The notes below the pieces were generated by a model. It ran no database searches, was not told the origin of the DNA, and saw only the letters and a list, made by a program, of their open reading frames with translations. Source: Symsagittifera roscoffensis (Eukaryota; Xenacoelomorpha; Acoela; Convolutidae). Taken from it: a DNA stretch of 64,000 bases. The translations under genes were made by a program, and so were the position numbers. This document shows positions 63,654 to 64,000 of the stretch, piece after piece. Location of the stretch: contig NC_087064.1 of NCBI RefSeq assembly GCF_963678635.1, forward strand, positions 23,674,539-23,738,538, written 5' to 3'. The stretch's first letter is position 1. Each line of letters begins with the position of its first letter.

Positions 63654-64000
63654 TTAAGAAATGATCTCTTGGTCGAATATTTTTTGCTGTTTGAGGCGAT
63701 TTTCTAGTGTGGTCGGATTATTTATTAGTTTTTTGACAAGTGGGTTGAGTTTTGTAAAAAATTGTTGGGGGCAATTTTTATGGTGACTGGGAGGTCGTCT
63801 TTTTCTTTATTTTTGTTTGTCAAATGATCCGGGGTATGGTGAGATTTTTATACTTTAGGCTAATTAAAATGTTCATTTTGTTACTTTAGGCTAAGTTAAC
63901 AAATTTGCTTTGGGGGTATTCGTGGTCTGAGTTGGGGAAATATTGTTGATCTTTGGGTTATTAGATAAGGGAGGGGTACGGTATTATGGTGATATTTATT
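63654..64000 (-). other. Spacer upstream of accessory genes (copy 2)
   Basis: Copy of the start of the spacer at 44417-45223. It includes the TATAAAAATC (63843-63852) and both TACTTTAGGCTAA copies (63851-63863 and 63882-63894). The window ends inside it. Confidence 0.5.

Larger units (their letters stand above)
54710..64000. repeat. 19,237-bp tandem duplication unit, copy 2 (cut by window end)
   Basis: Nearly identical to 35473-44763. The junction reads ...TTGTATAT then CAATAGAAAAG; in copy 1 the bases before CAATAGAAAAG are ...CTTTTTTTG, so homology starts exactly at 35473/54710. Confidence 0.9.
55663..64000 (-). mobile_element. Element C: duplicate of element B, 5' part outside window
   Basis: Holds the 3' LTR, 3' noncoding region, ORF-X, env-like gene, Met-less frame, both small membrane ORFs and part of the spacer. 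All frames are open as in element B. gag-pol lies beyond the window, so whether it also carries the TAG cannot be seen. Confidence 0.88.

Noticed and set aside
54710-64000. Reading element C as an independent retroelement insertion
   Set aside because: About 950 bp of non-element flank and the exact LTR boundary are shared with element B, which indicates duplication of the locus.

Overview
The window is AT-rich animal genomic DNA made almost entirely of transposable elements. I recognise no ordinary host gene. A BEL/Pao element (a class known only from animals), a CR1/Jockey-type non-LTR element, a piggyBac transposon and Ty3-type retroelements carrying an envelope-like gene together suggest an invertebrate. 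The species cannot be fixed from the sequence.

Layout. 1-5954 (+): a decayed BEL/Pao retrotransposon whose 5' end lies outside the window, followed at 5977-6047 by a tRNA-like (SINE-head-like) sequence. About 6500-8800 (-): a decayed CR1/Jockey-type element. 10941-29477 (-): element A, a complete but decayed LTR retroelement of about 18.5 kb with 373-375 bp LTRs, inserted into a 200-bp repeat array. 32425-35302 (+): a structurally complete piggyBac transposon with perfect 13-bp terminal inverted repeats, TTAA target duplications and an uninterrupted 728-aa transposase. 35473-54709: a 19,237-bp unit holding element B, a second and much better preserved copy of the element A family. From 54710 to the window end the same unit starts again, almost identical (element C), as a direct tandem duplication.

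The main object is the A/B/C family. On the minus strand it reads: leader with primer-binding site; ORF1 (155 aa, basic); a single fused gag-pol frame (2527 aa to an in-frame TAG, 187 more codons beyond it) with gag, CCHC zinc knuckle, Arg/Asn/Ser-rich domain, protease, RT, RNase H and integrase; a spacer with a candidate internal promoter; two tiny membrane-protein ORFs; a 378-codon frame with no Met codon; an 872-aa envelope-like glycoprotein; a 601-aa protein of unknown function (here ORF-X); 1.65 kb of noncoding 3' sequence; and the 3' LTR. Neighbouring frames abut or overlap by 4, 13 or 26 nt, as in compact viral genomes. Hand comparison of A with B shows changes concentrated at third codon positions in ORF-X, the Met-less frame and a small membrane ORF, so these unfamiliar frames appear to have been selected as proteins. 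I read the family as a giant, retrovirus-like, envelope-bearing Ty3-type element with an accessory gene block I do not recognise.
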